DNA of 64,000 bases from Pseudomonas sp. HAR-UPW-AIA-41 (GTDB taxonomy: Bacteria > Pseudomonadota > Gammaproteobacteria > Pseudomonadales > Pseudomonadaceae). Of the stretch, positions 61,829-64,000 are shown piece by piece. The number at the start of each line of letters is the position of its first letter. Within the stretch, counting starts at the first letter, position 1. The stretch lies in contig NZ_NSLB01000005.1 of assembly GCF_002304225.1 (NCBI RefSeq), positions 62,001 through 126,000 on the forward strand. The letters run 5' to 3'. The position numbers were made by a program, and so were the translations under genes. The notes below the pieces were generated by a model. That model searched no databases. It saw only the letters and a list, made by a program, of their open reading frames with translations, and had not been told where the DNA came from.

Positions 61829-63139
61829 ATGACCGCTCCTATCGCTATCCGTCGTCTCAATGCCGCTGACCAGGACTTCGCGCGTCATCTGGATCATCTG
61901 CTGAGCTGGGAAAGCGTGTCTGACGACGCGGTCAACCAGCGCGTGCTGGACATCATCAGGGCGGTACGCGAGCGCGGTGACGCCGCCGTGGTCGAATTCA
62001 GTCAGCGTTTCGACGGCGTGACAGCCACCAGCATGGCCGACCTGATCCTGCCGCGTGAGCGTCTGGAGCTGGCGCTGACCCGTATTACTCCGGAGCAGCG
62101 CACGGCGCTGGAAAAGGCCGCCGAGCGTGTGCGTCTGTACCACGAGCGGCAGAAACAGGACTCCTGGACCTACACCGAGGCTGACGGCACCGTGCTGGGC
62201 CAGCAGGTCACTCCTCTGGACCGCGCCGGTCTGTATGTGCCTGGCGGCAAGGCGGCCTATCCGTCCTCCGTGCTGATGAACGCGATTCCGGCCAAGGTCG
62301 CCGGCGTGGCCGAGGTGGTGATGGTGGTGCCGACTCCGCGCGGCGAACTGAATGAGATCGTTCTGGCAGCCGCCTGTGTGGCTGGCGTCGACCGCGTGTT
62401 CACCATCGGCGGTGCCCAGGCGGTTGCCGCACTGGCTTACGGCACCGAGAGCGTGCCGCAGGTGGACAAGATCGTCGGGCCGGGCAACATCTATGTGGCC
62501 ACAGCCAAGCGTCACGTATTCGGTCAGGTTGGCATCGACATGATCGCCGGACCTTCGGAGATTCTCGTGGTCTGCGATGGCCAGACCGATCCGGACTGGA
62601 TTGCCATGGACCTGTTCTCCCAGGCCGAACACGACGAGGATGCCCAGGCCATTCTGGTCAGCCCGGATGGTGAGTTCCTCGACAAGGTGGCTGCCAGCAT
62701 CGCCAGGCTGCTGCCGACCATGGAGCGCGCCGAGATCATCCGTACCTCGATTGAAGGCCGCGGTGCGCTGATCCAGGTGACTGATATGGCACAGGCCATG
62801 GTGGTGGCCAACCGTATTGCGCCCGAGCACCTGGAATTGTCGGTTGCCGATCCCGAACAGTGGCTGCCGCAGATTCGTCATGCCGGTGCGATCTTCATGG
62901 GGCGTTACACCGCCGAGGCGCTGGGCGACTACTGCGCCGGGCCGAACCACGTGCTGCCGACCTCCGGCACCGCGCGCTTCTCTTCCCCGCTGGGTGTGTA
63001 TGACTTCCAGAAGCGTTCGTCGATCATCTTCTGCTCGGCCGATGGCGCCTCCGAACTGGGCAAGACTGCCTCGGTGCTGGCGCGCGGCGAGTCGCTGACC
63101 GCCCACGCGCGCAGCGCCGAATACCGGATCAAGGGGTAA
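61829..63139 (+). CDS. hisD: Histidinol dehydrogenase
   Basis: Zn2+ enzyme oxidising histidinol to histidine in two NAD-dependent steps (436 aa). [27 protein letters not shown] near residue 135, [28 protein letters not shown] near 220-250, and the zinc/catalytic HxxE-type region APEHLELS near 330, plus [17 protein letters not shown] 61829 with CAAGAGG upstream. Confidence 0.97.
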   Translation: MTAPIAIRRLNAADQDFARHLDHLLSWESVSDDAVNQRVLDIIRAVRERGDAAVVEFSQRFDGVTATSMADLILPRERLELALTRITPEQRTALEKAAERVRLYHERQKQDSWTYTEADGTVLGQQVTPLDRAGLYVPGGKAAYPSSVLMNAIPAKVAGVAEVVMVVPTPRGELNEIVLAAACVAGVDRVFTIGGAQAVAALAYGTESVPQVDKIVGPGNIYVATAKRHVFGQVGIDMIAGPSEILVVCDGQTDPDWIAMDLFSQAEHDEDAQAILVSPDGEFLDKVAASIARLLPTMERAEIIRTSIEGRGALIQVTDMAQAMVVANRIAPEHLELSVADPEQWLPQIRHAGAIFMGRYTAEALGDYCAGPNHVLPTSGTARFSSPLGVYDFQKRSSIIFCSADGASELGKTASVLARGESLTAHARSAEYRIKG

Positions 63140-63143
63140 CGGC

Positions 63144-64000
63144 ATGAGCAAATTCTGGAGCCCCTTCGTCAAGGACCTGGTGCCCTACGTGCCGGGTGAG
63201 CAGCCCAAGCTGGCCAAGCTGGTCAAGCTCAACACCAACGAGAACCCCTATGGCCCGTCGCCCAAGGCGATTGCGGCCATGCAGGCCGAGGTGAATGACA
63301 GCCTGCGTCTGTACCCGGACCCTAACAGTGACCGCCTGAAGCAGGCCGTGGCCGATTACTACGGCGTGAGCGCGGCGCAGGTGTTTGTCGGCAACGGCTC
63401 CGACGAAGTGCTGGCGCATGCCTTCCATGGTCTGTTTCAGCACGGCAAACCGCTGCTGTTCCCCGACGTCACCTACAGCTTCTACCCGGTGTACTGCGGC
63501 CTGTACGGCATTCCGTTCGAGACGGTCGCTCTGGATGAGCAGTTCCAGATTCGCGTAGAGGATTATGCGCGTCCCAATGGCGGCATCATCTTCCCCAATC
63601 CCAATGCACCGACCGGTTGCGTTCTGGGGCTGGCGGCCATCGAACAGTTGCTGCAGGCCAACCCGGATACCGTGGTGCTGGTGGACGAGGCCTACATCGA
63701 CTTCGGCGGCGAGACGGCGATCAAGCTGGTCGACCGCTATCCGAACCTGCTGGTGAGCCAGACTCTGTCCAAGTCGCGCTCGCTGGCCGGCTTGCGTGTC
63801 GGAATCGCGGTTGGTCATCCCGACCTGATCGAAGCACTGGAGCGGATCAAGAACAGCTTCAACTCCTATCCGCTGGATCGCATGGCCATCGCCGGTGCGG
63901 CGGCTGCGTTCGAGGACCGCGCCTATTTCGAACAGACCTGCCAGCAGGTGATTGCCAGCCGCGAGTCGGTGGTTGCCGGGCTGACGGCGCTGGGCTTTGA
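63144..64000 (+). CDS. hisC: Histidinol-phosphate aminotransferase (3' end cut by window edge)
   Basis: PLP fold I aminotransferase making histidinol phosphate (285 complete codons visible of about 350). [15 protein letters not shown] near residue 28, [13 protein letters not shown] near 84, NPNAPTGC near 152, VDEAYIDF near 180 and the PLP-lysine motif [16 protein letters not shown] near 205. Starts ATG 63144, four bases after the hisD stop; it runs off the end of the window. Confidence 0.97.
   Translation, partial: MSKFWSPFVKDLVPYVPGEQPKLAKLVKLNTNENPYGPSPKAIAAMQAEVNDSLRLYPDPNSDRLKQAVADYYGVSAAQVFVGNGSDEVLAHAFHGLFQHGKPLLFPDVTYSFYPVYCGLYGIPFETVALDEQFQIRVEDYARPNGGIIFPNPNAPTGCVLGLAAIEQLLQANPDTVVLVDEAYIDFGGETAIKLVDRYPNLLVSQTLSKSRSLAGLRVGIAVGHPDLIEALERIKNSFNSYPLDRMAIAGAAAAFEDRAYFEQTCQQVIASRESVVAGLTALGF

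Overview
This 64 kb window is chromosomal DNA from a gamma-proteobacterium of the genus Pseudomonas in the broad sense. Gene content and order follow what I recall of the P. aeruginosa PAO1 chromosome from pilB/pilA/nadC (about PA4526-PA4524) to murA/hisG/hisD (about PA4450-PA4448). GC content is high, codon third positions are mostly G or C, and long antisense open frames are common. Species cannot be fixed from this alone. Differences from P. aeruginosa are the pilin/glycosyltransferase pair, an FMN hydroxy-acid oxidase inside the piu iron locus, a ROK kinase beside a chemoreceptor, a tatD/prfC/speC junction and a pxpABC cassette.

Layout. (1) 1-4250: type IV pilus pilB (cut by the window edge), divergent pilA with a sigma-54 promoter, a low-GC PglL-type glycosyltransferase and tRNA-Thr(CGU). 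(2) 4260-12350: nadC, a DUF1631 protein, ampD-ampE, a ROK sugar kinase and a chemoreceptor. (3) 12355-16430: a frameshifted TatD-family hydrolase, prfC, a 426-bp leader region and ornithine decarboxylase. (4) 16440-23310: Fur-controlled siderophore genes piuA-piuC, an alpha-hydroxy-acid oxidase, and a PepSY/flavodoxin/reductase fusion (PiuB type). (5) 23337-32710: pxpABC 5-oxoprolinase, periplasmic binding proteins, a SIMPL protein, the RoxSR redox two-component pair, a carboxymuconolactone-decarboxylase-like protein, a Ca2+/Na+ antiporter and an RlpA-like lipoprotein. (6) 32761-49080: gatCAB, mreBCD, maf, rng, yhdP, a nitrilase-family amidase, tldD, yjgA and pmbA. (7) 49136-56124, all on the minus strand: kdsD-kdsC-lptC-lptA-lptB-rpoN-hpf-ptsN-rapZ-ptsO. 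(8) 56300-64000: mlaFEDCB, ibaG, murA, hisG, hisD and hisC (cut by the window edge).

Most of the window is core machinery for the envelope (Lpt, Mla, Kdo, MurA, Mre, AmpD), tRNA amidation, nitrogen-PTS signalling and histidine synthesis. RpoN, encoded at about 52 kb, is the expected sigma factor for the pilA promoter at about 1.7 kb.

I see no CRISPR array, insertion sequence, prophage or complete defence system. The most interesting items are the structured leader with a possible small ORF upstream of ornithine decarboxylase, the foreign-looking pilin glycosylation module next to tRNA-Thr, the hydroxy-acid oxidase inserted in the piu locus, the tatD frameshift at a 14-bp GC palindrome, and a hexanucleotide repeat in mreC.
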